The position numbers and the translations under genes were made by a program. Below are positions 1-9,496 of a stretch of 64,000 nt of DNA, one piece after another. The notes under the pieces are model-generated. The model made no database searches. It was not told the origin of the DNA and saw nothing but the letters and a program-made list of their open reading frames with translations. Positions within the stretch are counted from its first letter, which is position 1. Every line of letters begins with the position of its first letter. Source of the stretch: Symbiodinium natans (lineage: Eukaryota > Sar > Dinophyceae > Suessiales > Symbiodiniaceae); contig CAJNDS010002190.1 in assembly GCA_905221605.1 (NCBI GenBank), positions 935,788-999,787 on the forward strand. The letters are read 5' to 3'.

Positions 1-17
1 TCCACCACCACCGGTGT

Positions 18-38
18 GCAGAAGCCTTCGGCTTCTGC
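18..38. other. Perfect 9-bp hairpin
   Basis: GCAGAAGCC and GGCTTCTGC flank a three-base loop TTC. There is no T-run or gene end beside it, so a terminator role is not supported. Confidence 0.6.
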
Positions 39-439
39 CCACCTCCCCCTACTTCGATTTTTATAACGCCACCTCGTGGCCTGGCGATCAATTCCAGCCA
101 AAATGGGAAGCTTCTGCTGAGCACCGTTTGTGGCACCATATTGTAGAGAGGGGCCCACTTCTTTGTACACACAACCTGTGAGCCATTTGTTTCATGCTGA
201 CAGCCTTTCATGTGAGATGCCTGGCTTACCAAGGGCTTGGGTCAGGGCTTTGAGGGCTTAGGCGGGTTTGGGGTTTAGGGTTGGGGTGGGGGCCGGGGGG
301 TTGTGATGAGACTGTTTTTGCCGCTTTTTCTGCTGTCAAAAGGCAGGGCAACATTTGCAGCAACCTTTTGCTTCGACCTCCCTGCTGCATGTGCGTTTTG
401 TTGCTGACTATGGACTCGTAGATCCTTGGAGGTTGATTG

Positions 440-505
440 TTTAGGGTTTAGGGTTTAGGGTTTAGGGTTTAGGGTTTAGGGTTTAGGGTTTAGGGTTTAG
501 GGTTT
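440..505. repeat. (TTTAGGG)n array, about 9 units
   Basis: Uninterrupted TTTAGGG heptamers. The flank to the left (1-420) has no recognisable gene. The right flank up to 600 is short GC-rich unique sequence. Confidence 0.95.
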
Positions 506-595
506 ATTCTTCCGCGCCTCGTGGTGACATTTCCAAGCATCCCCATCCCCGGCCCAAGCTGCCAGGGCTTGTAGACACATCCTAGGTAGGCCCTT

Positions 596-690
596 AGAGC
601 ATTCTATATCTTCCCTTATTGGGATTAAGAGGGTCATACTCAGGAATATTTTTCAGAGGGTTTTAAGGGCCATGCTAGTATCTTTTACAT
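596..690. repeat. Dispersed repeat family G
   Basis: Shares the core TTCCCTTATTGGG followed by a purine-rich stretch with copies near 16548-16600, 52995-53070 and 53749-53793. At 53.79 kb the copy is cut off by an octamer array, and at 16.54 kb it directly follows a TTTAGGG array. Full ends could not be defined. Confidence 0.55.
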
Positions 691-869
691 GTTTAAAGCC
701 GAGTCTCGAAACTGCCCTGAGACTCAGATCCACTCTGAAGCGGCAACCGAGGTGATGCCAATGTCCGCAGTGTCCCTAAACCCTGAACCCCAAACCCTAA
801 CCCCCAAACCCTAAACCCCTAAACCCCTAAGGAATTGCCTTGCTTCTTTGGGTCCTCGACTTTTCCCTC

Positions 870-968
870 CTGGAAGCCGAACTAGTGAAGGTGGCACGCA
901 TTCAGCATTCGCGGCGGAAGCTCGAGCAGTGCAACGTGCACTACGTGGATGTCTTTGCGGCTCAGATG
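870..968 (+). CDS. Coding-like exon, unknown product
   Basis: Open frame of 33 codons beginning LEAELVKVARIQHSRRKL and ending YVDVFAAQM, with protein-like composition. It ends at ATG|GTTTAGGG, so the following telomere-type array would itself supply a GT donor. A pyrimidine-rich stretch precedes it, but the acceptor is unclear. Family not recognised. Confidence 0.5.
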
Positions 969-1010
969 GTTTAGGGTTTAGGGGTTTAGGGTTTAGGGTG
1001 TTCCAAAGTG

Positions 1011-1100
1011 CCGCGGTCCCGACCCGTGCCAGTGGTGGCGGGTCGGGCCGCCTCGGTGCAGCGGATCCCACCCCAGCCACCCAAACTGCCGCCTTTTTCG
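1011..1100 (+). CDS. Coding-like exon, proline-rich
   Basis: Open frame PRSRPVPVVAGRAASVQR followed by IPPQPPKLPPFS. It lies between a short TTTAGGG array and a second partial array. It could follow the 870-968 exon, but the phases do not join simply, so the link is not claimed. Confidence 0.4.
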
Positions 1101-1354
1101 GGTTTAGAGCGGTCTACCCTCCACGGCCCCCCTATCAAGGGGGCTTACACCTCGAGTCTCCCTGCTGGCCGGGGTGGGACGTGTTGACTGCTGCTGTTGC
1201 TTGAGCCTACACTTTCCTGGATCAACAGGGAGCGGGACAATCTGTTTCACCCATACTGTGTTTAAGACACCCTCAAGCCCAATTCCGGACCCAAGCTCAT
1301 TCATATGGCAGAATGGCGAGGGCCAAGCGCGGAAGGCCCGGCCACCCGCTGGCG

Positions 1355-3050
1355 CAAGGGCCCTGGCGGGGGCAACTGCGGGGGCGACCCTGGCGGGGGC
1401 AACCCTGGCACGGGCAACCCTGGAAGGGGCAAGGCGAGGTTTTTTTGTATTAAAAATACTTTCGTATTTCCTTACTGGCTCAAAACCCAACTTTTCAACT
1501 TTTGGGCTTCCTATAAGGTAGTTTATTCTGAAAGTTCCAACTTTTATTTCCTTGGGTTTTGGGCCAGTAAGTTTCTCTCTCTACATATATATATATATAT
1601 ATGTCAACCTTGGCGGGGGCAACCCTGGCGGGGCCCTGGCGGGGGTGACTACTAATGGGAAACCCTGGCAATTAATTAATAGAGAACTTTGACAGGGCCC
1701 TTCGCACTTGAAGCCCTGCTCGGCAACTAAACAAAACTTCATAGAGAAGGACGACGAAGCCTCGCCAGCGCGCGAAGAGGACGAGGTGCGTAGGGCCGTC
1801 GCAGAGAAGGTGCACAATTCCTGAGTAGGCGACGTGAGGAGGCGCGGAACCCTGACAGGGCAACCCGGCGAGGGCAATGTCACCCTGGCGGGGGCAACCC
1901 TGGCGGGGCAACCCTGCCAAGGGCAACCCTAACTCGGCGGCAACCCTGGCGGGGGCAACGCTGGTGGGGGCAACCCTGGTGGGGGCAACCCTGGCAGGGG
2001 TAAAACTGGGCAACCCGGCGGGGTTGCGATAAAAACCATTAAATCTACTGGACGTCTTAATGTTAAAATAGAATGACATTGAAAGACTTCTCATAAAGTA
2101 AAATAGGATGAAAGATAATGAATCCTGCATTTTTACTTGGTACAGCTTTTAGCATAGCATATTGGCATAAGAAATACCATTCAGGTACGATATGTAAGGG
2201 AGTAAGTAATCCACATGCTTCTACTGCATTCACTGGATGTGAGAAAGAAGAGAAGCCGAAATGAATTTGAAGAAGATATAGATCGAGAATTAATATCTTT
2301 CCATAGAAATCTTTACTAAAAGGGAAAATGCCATTTTATTATTAGTGGAATTCCTTAAAGGAATATTAGAAGATAGAAAATGTAGATTAAAAATATGAAA
2401 AATGGCGGGGACAACCCTGGGCATCCTGGCGGGCAACCCTGGCGGGGGCAACCCTGGCGGGGGCAACCCTGGCGGGGCAACCTGACAGGGCAACCCTGGC
2501 GGGGGCAACCAACCCTGACAGAGGCAACCCTGGTGGGGGCAAACCTCAGAGACAACCCTGGTGGGGGCAACCCTGGCGGGGGCAACCCTGGCAGGGGCAA
2601 GGTGAGGTATAAACATATATTTATTTCTTTTTGTCTGGACCCTGCCAAGGCCACTAATGGAGCCCTGGCGGGGGCAACCCTGGCGGGGGCAACCCTGGCG
2701 GGGGTAACCCTGGTGGGGGCAACCTGGCGGGGGCAACCCTGGCGGGGGCAACCCTGGCGCCACTGTGGTGGGGGCAACCCTGGCGGGGGCAACCCTGCTA
2801 AGCAACCCTGGCGGGGCCAACCCTGGCGGGGGCAACCCTGGCGGGGGCAACCCTGGCGGGGGCAACCCTGACGGGGGCAATTCTGGCGGGGGCAACCCTG
2901 GCCGGCTGGTGGGGGCAACCCTCGTCGTGAGGGCAACCGGGGGCAACCTGGGTGGCGGGGGCAACCCTGGCGGGGGCAACCCTGGCGGGGGCAACCCTGG
3001 CGGGGGCAACCGGGGGAACCCTGGCGGGGGGAATTTGGCGGGCGCAACAG
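1355..3050. repeat. 15-bp GC-rich minisatellite, GGCGGGGGCAACCCT
   Basis: The 15-mer (variants with GGTGGGGG, GGCAGGGG and GGCGGGGC) is repeated in at least five blocks (about 1355-1435, 1605-1670, 1850-2020, 2400-2605, 2655-3050). AT-rich spacers lie between them, such as 2040-2390 and 1440-1600. Because 15 is a multiple of three, all frames are open on both strands, giving long spurious ORFs (GATLA, WRGQP, GGGNP). Two blocks end in a shared GGCAAGG(C/T)GAGGT motif before AT-rich DNA. No heptamer arrays occur within it. Confidence 0.93.
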
Positions 3051-3263
3051 CTTCTTAGGCCCGACCTCCCCCGCCGGGGTCGCGCGTCGGGGGTTTAGGG
3101 TTAATCCATTATTACATTGTGCCCTATGGCTAGCAGGGATGCATCAGGTGTGGCAAGCTCGATCTGCTTGGCAAAGCAAGCAGATCTCGAAGCGGTAGCG
3201 TTCAGTTGTACCGGCCGCCGCCTGGCGCGGGCGGCCTATGGTTTAGGGACAGTAGTAGCCTCC

Positions 3264-3330
3264 CTCCCTTATAATAAGGACCCCAATAAGGTACCCTCAA
3301 TTTCGTAACCCCCAATTGGGCGGTTTCCTA
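3264..3330. repeat. Dispersed repeat family K, copy 1
   Basis: The stretch from CTTATAATAAGGACCCC to AATTTCGTAACCCCC matches 60061-60108 closely. Both are flanked by short CCCC-rich stretches. Ends are not defined. Confidence 0.6.
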
Positions 3331-3593
3331 AAAGCAGGGTTTAGGGTTCTTATTCCGGGGGGGGCACAATCTTCAAAGAGCACCCGGAGGTCTCCCTTAC
3401 AAAGCCTATCACCCCAAAACCCAAAAGCCCAAATCCCTGAATCTCTGAACCCCTTTCTGCGCTTTTAAACCAGAATCCCCAACCAGCTTGTTTAGGGTTT
3501 AGGGTTTAGGGTTTAGGGTTTAGGGTTTGCACCTGCTTCAAACCAAGAGAACCTCTAGATCGGTGTTTGGAGGGCCTACAGGGTATACATGGT

Positions 3594-3711
3594 TTATAGT
3601 AAACCCAAGAAAGTTGGAACATCAGTATCCTCATACCCTTAAGGTGAAGTATAGGGAAACCCAGCAATCATCATCCTAAACCCATGTTCCAACTTTCTGG
3701 AGTTCACTATA
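3594..3711. mobile_element. MITE-like element, family E
   Basis: Terminal inverted repeat of about 28 bp with 3-4 mismatches: AGTAAACCCAAGAAAGTTGG at the left and the complement of TTCTGGAGTTCACT at the right, both continuing into GGAACAT. About 118 bp long with no coding capacity. Unlike many neighbours it has no heptamer array inside. Confidence 0.8.
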
Positions 3712-3719
3712 GGATCTCG

Positions 3720-3830
3720 CCTAGGACCCAGACTAGGCCCTTGGTCCCTTTTTTTTAAGGTTGAGGCGGTTGAGGTTTCCTTTGTGAGCCGCCTTGAACA
3801 AAAAAAGGGCAGCCTTTTTGTTGCGTAGGC
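3720..3830. mobile_element. MITE-like element, family C, damaged copy
   Basis: The left end CTAGGACCCAGACTAGGCCC matches the family C terminus seen at 55983, 58667 and 28057. The interior (TTCCTTTGTGAGCC, then AAAAAAAGGGCAGCC) is diverged and the right TIR is missing. Confidence 0.6.
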
Positions 3831-3927
3831 TTTAAAAGGGCTCGCCCCTTTCTACTGGAAGGTTCATGGACGGTTATTGGAGAAATCGGGGTTAAATTAG
3901 GGTTTATCTAGGGGGTGTAGGGCCTAT

Positions 3928-4079
3928 CTTAGGGTAGTTTCATGGTCGCTTAGCATGGGCCCTGAAAACGGGGACCCCTGATATACCCTTATATACCCTA
4001 TACAACAAAAGGGCCCATACTTTCAGACCCCTTACAGAGGGTAAGGGACCATATTACGGGCCCATGTAACTACCCTAAG
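3928..4079. mobile_element. MITE-like element, family H, full copy
   Basis: TIR CTTAGGGTAGTTTCATGG at the left against the complement of CCATGTAACTACCCTAAG at the right, flanked by GCCTA on both sides (likely TSD). Partial copies lie at 30211-30300 and 32588-32679. Length 152 bp. Confidence 0.8.
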
Positions 4080-4226
4080 AGCCTAGGGTTTAGGGTTTAG
4101 GGTGCAGGGTTTTTCGGTGAGGTCGCTTTCAAGTTTTGCCTCTCATGACCCCAGCGGCTTCAAGTACACCATGAGCCCGAAACCCGACACCCAAAACCTA
4201 AACCCCACTTCGTAGCCCAAGCCCTA

Positions 4227-4470
4227 AAGCACTTCTACAAGAAAAAAGCGCCATCCCTCGGTGGAGCGCTGGTTGCAAGTGCCTGCCTGGCAACTTTGTG
4301 GTACTTTACTATTTTTGGGTTAATTGGGTTTCTTAATAAGGCAGCTAAAAGGTTTATTTTTAGCTACCCTCCTGAGTGCAGCCAAGGCAATGACCGGGTC
4401 TTGTGATGTGTTGCTGTTTGCATTTGTGTCCTCGCCGCCCTCGAAAGTAGGCGCAGACGTGAGGCACTAG
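4227..4470 (+). CDS. Gene 3' part: two exons split by a GC-AG introner-like element
   Basis: The first part (4227-4289) reads KHFYKKKAPSLGGALVASAC and ends in CTG. Removing 4290-4386 joins it in frame to 4387-4470, which reads AMTGSCDVLLFAFVSSPP and runs to a TAG at 4468. The join uses GGCAA, present at both edges. The 5' part of the gene is not identified and the product is unknown. A GC donor is also possible near 4463 (GAG|GCACTAG), so the TAG may be intronic. Confidence 0.5.
4290..4386 (+). mobile_element. Introner-like element, family F
   Basis: Starts |GCAACTTTG and ends GCAGCCAAG|, flanked by GGCAA at both sides. A second copy lies at 16586-16698. The interior holds a small inverted repeat (AGCTAAAA and TTTTAGCT). 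Excision restores a reading frame across the join. No telomere heptamers in this copy. Confidence 0.65.
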
Positions 4471-4629
4471 CCCTAAACCCTAAACCCTAAACCCTAAACC
4501 CTAAACCCCACTAGTTTAGCCCTCAGAAGTAGGGTGATATCTCTCGGGTTGGGGCCGGGCTGAGGATGCACCCCAGGCCGTGACAGGCCTCCAATCACCT
4601 GCCTCAACGCCCCTGCCTGGACGAACTCA

Positions 4630-4704
4630 AGGTTATAAGGGCCTTCCCACTCATAAGTTCTACTATCCGCCAGTTCCTTAAAGCTAGGGGGGGCCCTTGC
4701 TTGT
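4630..4704. mobile_element. MITE-like element, family A, truncated copy
   Basis: Retains GGTTATAAGGGCC and the right end GGGGGGGCCCTTGCTTGTA of family A. The left TIR is missing. The right end runs straight into a CCCTAA-type array. Confidence 0.65.
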
Positions 4705-4782
4705 AACCCCTAAGCCCTTAAACCCTAAACCCTAAGCCCCTAAAATCTTCACCCTATAAACCCTTCAAGATTTCAAGCCAAG

Positions 4783-4850
4783 GTGCCCCCGCTGCTGGAG
4801 GGCGAATCTGCCCTTTGGTGTCCTGCGTGGACGGGCAAGGCGTGTTCAGG
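4783..4850 (+). CDS. Coding-like exon, unknown product
   Basis: Acceptor TTCAAGCCAAG|GTGCCC, then an open frame VPPLLEGESALWCPAWTGK, ending before GGTTCAGGG. The flanking heptamer-type sequence is CCCTAAA on the left and TTTAGGG on the right. Confidence 0.5.
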
Positions 4851-5194
4851 GTTCAGGGTTTAGGGTTTAGGGTCTCGGATTTAGGGCTTAGGGTTTGGGG
4901 TTTAGGGTTTAGGGTCTGAGGCGTTTAGGGTTCGGGATTCAGGTTTCCGGAATTTAGGAATACGGATTCTGGGTTTTGGGGGTTAAGGTTCAGTAAATTT
5001 AGGGGTTTCCGGAGGATTTAGAGGCTTCTGGGATGTATGGATACACTTATATGGCTTACGGGCTTTGGGGATGTAGGGTTCATGGGTATCAAGGTTCTTT
5101 CGGGCTTTAGAGCTGCAGAAGGTTTCAGGGTCTCGCATTGTATGTGCCATAGCAGAGGGACTTAGAGTATCAGGCCTAAGGGGTGTTTTAGATG

Positions 5195-5223
5195 TTTTTT
5201 TTTTTTTTTTTTTTTTTTTTTTT
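5195..5223. repeat. Poly-T run, about 29 bases
   Basis: Homopolymer T. It could be a reversed poly-A tail of a retroposed copy on the minus strand, but no recognisable cDNA or target duplication flanks it. Confidence 0.9.
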
Positions 5224-5383
5224 GTTCCGTCTTTCAGGTTCAACATCAACACTATAATCCCCCTAAGTCCGAGCACCATGAACAGCCCAAGACCTAAGCT
5301 ACAGCACAGGAAGCTCCAGAATGTTGAAGCCCGAAGCCACCGAACCCGAACCTGTCGACCGAAATCCATAGTTTGGCTTTAAC

Positions 5384-5496
5384 CTGGTAGCCCTGTGATA
5401 CCCTTTTCCCCATTTGTTTTGGCTCAAGGTTCCCTGATGGAGTAACCAACCCACAAAAGGACACCCTTGTTGTACTATGGTAACTGGGCTACCAAG
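5384..5496. mobile_element. MITE-like element, family D
   Basis: TIR CTGGTAGCCCTGTGATACCC against the complement of TGGGCTACCAAG. Other copies lie at 13727-13873, 25350-25549 (composite) and 32083-32194. The right edge CTACCAAG| abuts an open coding frame, so this copy may act as an intron end. The left coding partner is unclear and no TSD was found. Confidence 0.75.
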
Positions 5497-5573
5497 TTCA
5501 AGGCCCCTAGGTGCGCCCTCCCACCCTGCGAGGATTTGGGCAGCAAGACGCCTCTAGGCGCGGGGTCTCGCCG
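5497..5573 (+). CDS. Coding-like exon after a family D element
   Basis: Frame FKAPRCALPPCEDLGSKTPL then GAGSR, between the AG-ending right TIR of the family D element and a donor CGCCG|GTCCCCTAAACC that opens into a CCCTAAA array (5578-5637). Product unknown. Confidence 0.5.
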
Positions 5574-5792
5574 GTCCCCTAAACCCTAAACCGTAAACCC
5601 TAAACCCTAAACCCTAAACCCTAAACCCTAAACCCCCTTAGTTGCGGTTGAGACTTAAGGGGCTTAGGGTTGAGGGGTGGAACTAAGCTGCCAGAACAAA
5701 AGAACGTGATGCCCCAGAAGCATACTGCAGTTTAGGGTTTAGGGTTTAGGGTTTAGGGATGTATCTATATATATATATATATATATCATATG

Positions 5793-6399
5793 TTGGGTTC
5801 GGCCGGTCCACACTAACAGTCACCACCAGCAGACCCACAAATAAAAGCACCCGGTAAATGCCAAAAAAATGACTGAGATTCCTGCTATTCCTGGTGCTAT
5901 TTCTGGTGCATTTTTTTGTGCTATTCCTGGTGCTATTTCTGGTGCTATTTTTTGTGCTATTGTTTGTGCTATTTCTGGTGCTATTTTTTGTGCTATTGTT
6001 TGTGCTATTTCTGGTGCTATTTCTGGTGCTGTTGCTGGTGCTATGTGACTAACAATCACCATCAGCAGACCCACAAAAAACAGCACCCGGTAAATGCTAA
6101 GCTGATAAAATTGACTGGGATTCCTGGTGCTATTTCTGGTGCTATTGTTTGTGCTATTTCTGGTGCTATTTTTTGTGCTATTCCTGGCGCTATTTCAGGT
6201 GCTATTTTTTGTGCTATTGTTTGTGCTATTTCTGGTGCTATTTCTGCTGCTATGTGACTAACAGTCACCACCAGCAGACCCACAAAAATAAGCACCCGGT
6301 AAATGCTAAAATTGACTGGGATTCCTGGTGCTATTTTTGGCCTGTGTGTTATAAGGCCACGGCGTTATTTGACTGTTAGTGTGGACCGGCCGAACCCAA
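5793..6399. mobile_element. 607-bp TIR transposon with perfect 30-bp TIR and 8-bp TSD
   Basis: The left end begins TTGGGTTCGGCCGGTCCACA; the last 30 bases are its exact inverse complement over all 30 positions. ATCATATG flanks both sides (5785-5792 and 6400-6407) as a perfect 8-bp TSD, as in hAT-type elements. The interior holds three subterminal units (from about 5818, 6051 and 6259) starting with CACCACCAGCAGACCCAC or near copies, separated by arrays of a 12-mer like GGTGCTATTTCT. ORFs across these arrays are low complexity and probably not proteins. No transposase, so non-autonomous. Confidence 0.93.
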
Positions 6400-6894
6400 A
6401 TCATATGTGTATATATATGCACATATGTATAAGTTGCACCAAAATCAAATCTAGAACCCATGATCGTCTGCCGTTTCCAGCATAGCATCAGCTTCAATTC
6501 AAGCCGTGGGTTTACGGGTTGCGGGCCTATTTTTGTGTCCACTCAGGTAGAAAGGGACAGTGAAAGACATCGACCATGTGCTTAAGAACCCCAAACAATA
6601 AAACTAATATGCTTCCTTATCAGGGCAATATAGGGATAATGGAGTTCTTCAGCAAACAGTACGTAGATCTACAGGGGTGATGTAGGGTAGTAATATTCAG
6701 GAAGCCCTAAACTCAAATTCCAAGTCAAGATTCGTCAGGAGCGGGACTTGGTCTCTCAGTGGTTCTTGACATGGGGTTTTAGGGTTTAGGGTTTAGGGTT
6801 TAGGGTTCAGGGTTTAGGGTTTAGGGCGTCTGGGTTGAAGCTGCCACACTGTAGGGGGCTAAAGCCGAAAGACCCTGAGCACTAAATCGCCCCT

Positions 6895-6993
6895 AAACCC
6901 TAAACCCTAACCCTAAACCCTAAACCCTAAACCCTAAACCCTAAACCCTAAACCCTAGACCCTAGACCCTAGACCCTAGACCCTAGACCCTGG
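6895..6993. repeat. CCCTAAA array passing into a homogenised CCCTAGA block
   Basis: About nine CCCTAAA units are followed by five or six CCCTAGA units in a row. The variant is clustered, not scattered, which indicates local unit copying within the array. Confidence 0.92.
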
Positions 6994-7021
6994 ACCCTAA
7001 GAAGCCCCGACCTTCCAACAG

Positions 7022-7099
7022 TCTCCAAGCCATGCAAGGCGGCGGGGCGCAGACGCCCAAGAGCAGCAGGAGAGAGGGGAGCAGCTTTGTCATAGTGGG
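7022..7099 (+). CDS. Coding-like exon, unknown product
   Basis: Acceptor CTTCCAACAG|T, then frame LQAMQGGGAQTPKSSRREG followed by SSFVIVG, ending at a GT donor (GTGGG|GTACCC) that opens into CCCTAAA heptamers. Glycine/serine-rich. Confidence 0.5.
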
Positions 7100-7317
7100 G
7101 TACCCTAAACCCTAAACCCTAAAAACTCACTAAGGAACAAGAATTAATATAATCCCGACCATGAACAAGGCAGGGGGGGCCCTGAAGTCATCGAGGGTTT
7201 AAAATTCGGGTTTCGGGTTATAAAGTCGTGGTTGGGATTTGGGCTTAGGGCTTAGGGCTTAGGGCTTAGGGTTTAGGGTTTAGGGTTGAGGGTTTAGGGG
7301 TTTCGGGTTTGGGAGAA

Positions 7318-7421
7318 GGGCAGTTCTCTAAATGAGGGTCCCCTTTGGGTCCTAAATATAGCACGGCACCCGGATAAGTAAGCACCCCAAGCTGGGACCC
7401 TAATTTAGAGAGCTACCCGTA
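7318..7421. mobile_element. MITE-like element, family T
   Basis: TIR CAGTTCTCTAAATGAGGGTC against the complement of GACCCTAATTTAGAGAGCT. About 104 bp, no coding capacity. Single copy in the window. Confidence 0.75.
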
Positions 7422-7515
7422 TGAGAAATAACTGGACGTCGTACTTTTTTTTGGGGGGGGGGGGGGTTTGGGGATCGGAGTGGTAGGTCAGAAGCTCAAA
7501 AGAATACGAATCGTA

Positions 7516-7650
7516 ACCCCTAAGGTTGTACACCTAAAGGTCCCCCTAGTATACGCCTAATATGGCCCTATTACTACCTTGAAAGTTGAAAGGATCGTAA
7601 AGGTTCCCAAAACCCAAGGGTACAACTGTAAGGGTACAAGGTACAACCCC
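7516..7650. mobile_element. MITE-like element, family N, array-free copy
   Basis: Left end CCCCTAAGGTTGTACACC, right end complement CCCTTACAGTTGTACCC. Interior GGTCCCCCTAGTATACGCC matches the family N interiors at 30473 and 35765. G/T-rich and A/C-rich tracts (7445-7475 and 7741-7766) form a wider inverted pair around it. Confidence 0.65.
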
Positions 7651-8491
7651 TGAGAAGCATATGGTACTAAGTACAGATTGGAGTTTAGCAAATCTGAAGG
7701 GACTGCCTCTGGACGAAAACCCAGAACCTCAATCTCATCACCCCAAAAAACCCCCCCCCCCCCCCCTCTCCTCCCAAATGCCCGAAATGTAAAAGTTCAA
7801 GTCGTGCAGCCCGATGCTTCAGTGATTCAGCCGGGCAATCTGCCTGCGTAACTATCTGGCTTATGCTGGTTTATTTGTTTGTTCAGATGTTTGTGATTTT
7901 TGTGTGTTTCATGTATGGTTTCAACACATGCTTTCAACAAATGTGTGTCTTTAGCTTTCTTCAACCATGTATTCATGTGTGTTTGTGTTAGCTTTTTTCA
8001 CCCCTACCTAGCATGTGCTATATACATACAAATAGTATTGTTTCTTCTATGTTCTAATCCGTTCATATCAGCTCTTATAGTTTGGCGGTTTTCACATATA
8101 CATATAATGTTCTTGTTGTGTCGGGCGAATAAGTTTTTCGCGACCAGAACGTTGCTCCCCAATCAGAAGCCGCGTGCCCACTTTAACCTGACTTCACAAA
8201 ATTCTGCAACATCCCATCATACTCACCTGCTGCAGGCGTGAATTAGGTCTTTCAGGATTCTCCAATCCTTGCATCGATGCCCGGGAGGCTCAGATCCAGC
8301 GTGCTGTGAAAACATAGATGCACATATGCACATACACACACATATTTGTTCTTTGGGGGGGCGCGTGATAGGGTGTAGGGTTGGGCCCCCCAATTCCATT
8401 CCCTCAACCCTAAACCCTAAGCCCTAAGCCCTAAGCCCCAAACCCTAAGCACGAAACCCTAAACCCTAAACCCTACACCCTAAACCCGAAC

Positions 8492-8594
8492 ATGCATCCA
8501 CTGGGCGCGCGTAGGAGCAGCCCGGCCAAGCGCAGCGTCTCCTTTCACCTGATGGCCCCGGAGGGTGCGGATGCGCCGGGCCCCCCCAGCTGGG
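8492..8594 (+). CDS. Coding-like exon, possibly an initial exon
   Basis: ATG-started open frame MHPLGARRSSPAKRSVSFHL continuing MAPEGADAPGPPSW, flanked by CCCTAAA on the left and TTTAGGG on the right (donor GTTTAGGG). Basic, Ser/Pro-rich N-terminus. No family recognised. Confidence 0.5.
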
Positions 8595-8684
8595 GTTTAG
8601 GGTTTAGGGTTTAGGGTTTAGGGTTTAGGGTTTAGGGTTTAGGGTTTTCGGGTTTCCGGTTTCACGGTGTCAGGGGTCTCTGCC

Positions 8685-8872
8685 CTTGGACCCTCAGGTT
8701 GTACCCTTGGGTTTGGGGACCTTTTAAAAGGTCCTCTAAAGGAATATAAGGGCCACACCCCAAAGCCCTAAACCCTAAACCCTAAACCCTAAGCCCTAAA
8801 CCCTAAACCCTAAACCCCACATTAGGGGTGTTTAAAGGGAACCTTTTAGAGGTACATCCTTAGGGGTCCGAG
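8685..8872. mobile_element. MITE-like element, family N, with internal CCCTAAA array
   Basis: Left end CTTGGACCCTCAGGTTGTAC, right end complement CTCGGACCCCTAAGGATGTA. The array at 8764-8818 interrupts the middle. Compared with the array-free copy at 7516-7650, the two arms are held apart by heptamers. Confidence 0.75.
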
Positions 8873-8884
8873 TATGACTCCCTT

Positions 8885-8997
8885 GATGGTGTGGAGTTTA
8901 GGGTTTAGGGTTTAGGGTTTAGGGTTTAGGGTTTCGGGTTTAGGGTTTCGGGTTTAGGGTTTAGGGTTTCGGGTTTAGGGTTTCGGGTTTAGGGTGT
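8885..8997. repeat. TTTAGGG array with alternating TTTCGGG units
   Basis: Regular TTTAGGG units, then alternating TTTAGGG/TTTCGGG, so a two-unit period has spread. Confidence 0.9.
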
Positions 8998-9329
8998 TTC
9001 GGTTTTGCCGTGTGAAGCCTGAGCACACGACAATCGCAACCACCCCGAAGATGAGGTGGAGGGGGGAGGGGGGAGGAGGGGTTTAGGGTTTTGGGTTTAG
9101 TGTTTAGGGTTTAGGGTTTTAGGGGGGCAGGGGGCAAAGGGGGAGCTGGGAGGGCGCCCCTCAAACCTTAAGCCATAGGTCTTTGGTCTGAGGGTTTAGT
9201 GTATCGGTTATCTTAAATGTGGTTCTGCATATTCAGAAGACATTCAGAAGTCCCTAAGCCCTAAACCTAAAGCCTCAACCCTCAACCCCATAATCCCTAA
9301 ACCATGAATCCTAAACCCTAAACCCTAGA

Positions 9330-9455
9330 CCCTAGACCCTAAACCCCAAACCCCCAACCCCCAACCCCCAACCCCCAACCCCCAACCCCCAACCCCCAAC
9401 CCCCAACACCCAACCCCCAACCCCCAACCCCCAACCCCAAACCCCAAACCCCAAA
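9330..9455. repeat. Homogenised CCCCCAA variant array
   Basis: At least 12 copies of a 7-mer CCCCCAA replace CCCTAAA and grade into CCCCAAA on the right. It is G-rich on the minus strand and able to form G-quadruplexes. Confidence 0.92.
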
Positions 9456-9496
9456 CCCACCCAAAAGCCGAAACCCGAAGCCCCTGAATTCGCAAG

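Noticed and set aside
2290-3058. Collagen-like or Pro/Gly-rich ORFs (GGGNP, WRGQP)
   Set aside because: Minisatellite with a period divisible by three; equally open on both strands.
5195-5223. Poly-T as a retroposed cDNA tail
   Set aside because: No matching gene body or target-site duplication on either side.
5408-5428. Relic of the dinoflagellate spliced leader (ends TTTTGGCTCAAG)
   Set aside because: Only the last 12 bases match and they lie inside a family D element, where sister copies read differently (GGGCTCTGGG, GGGTTTCAGG); probably chance.
5916-6379. Cysteine/tyrosine-rich ORFs (MCYFWCYF)
   Set aside because: Translation of the 12-mer array within the TIR element; several frames are open.
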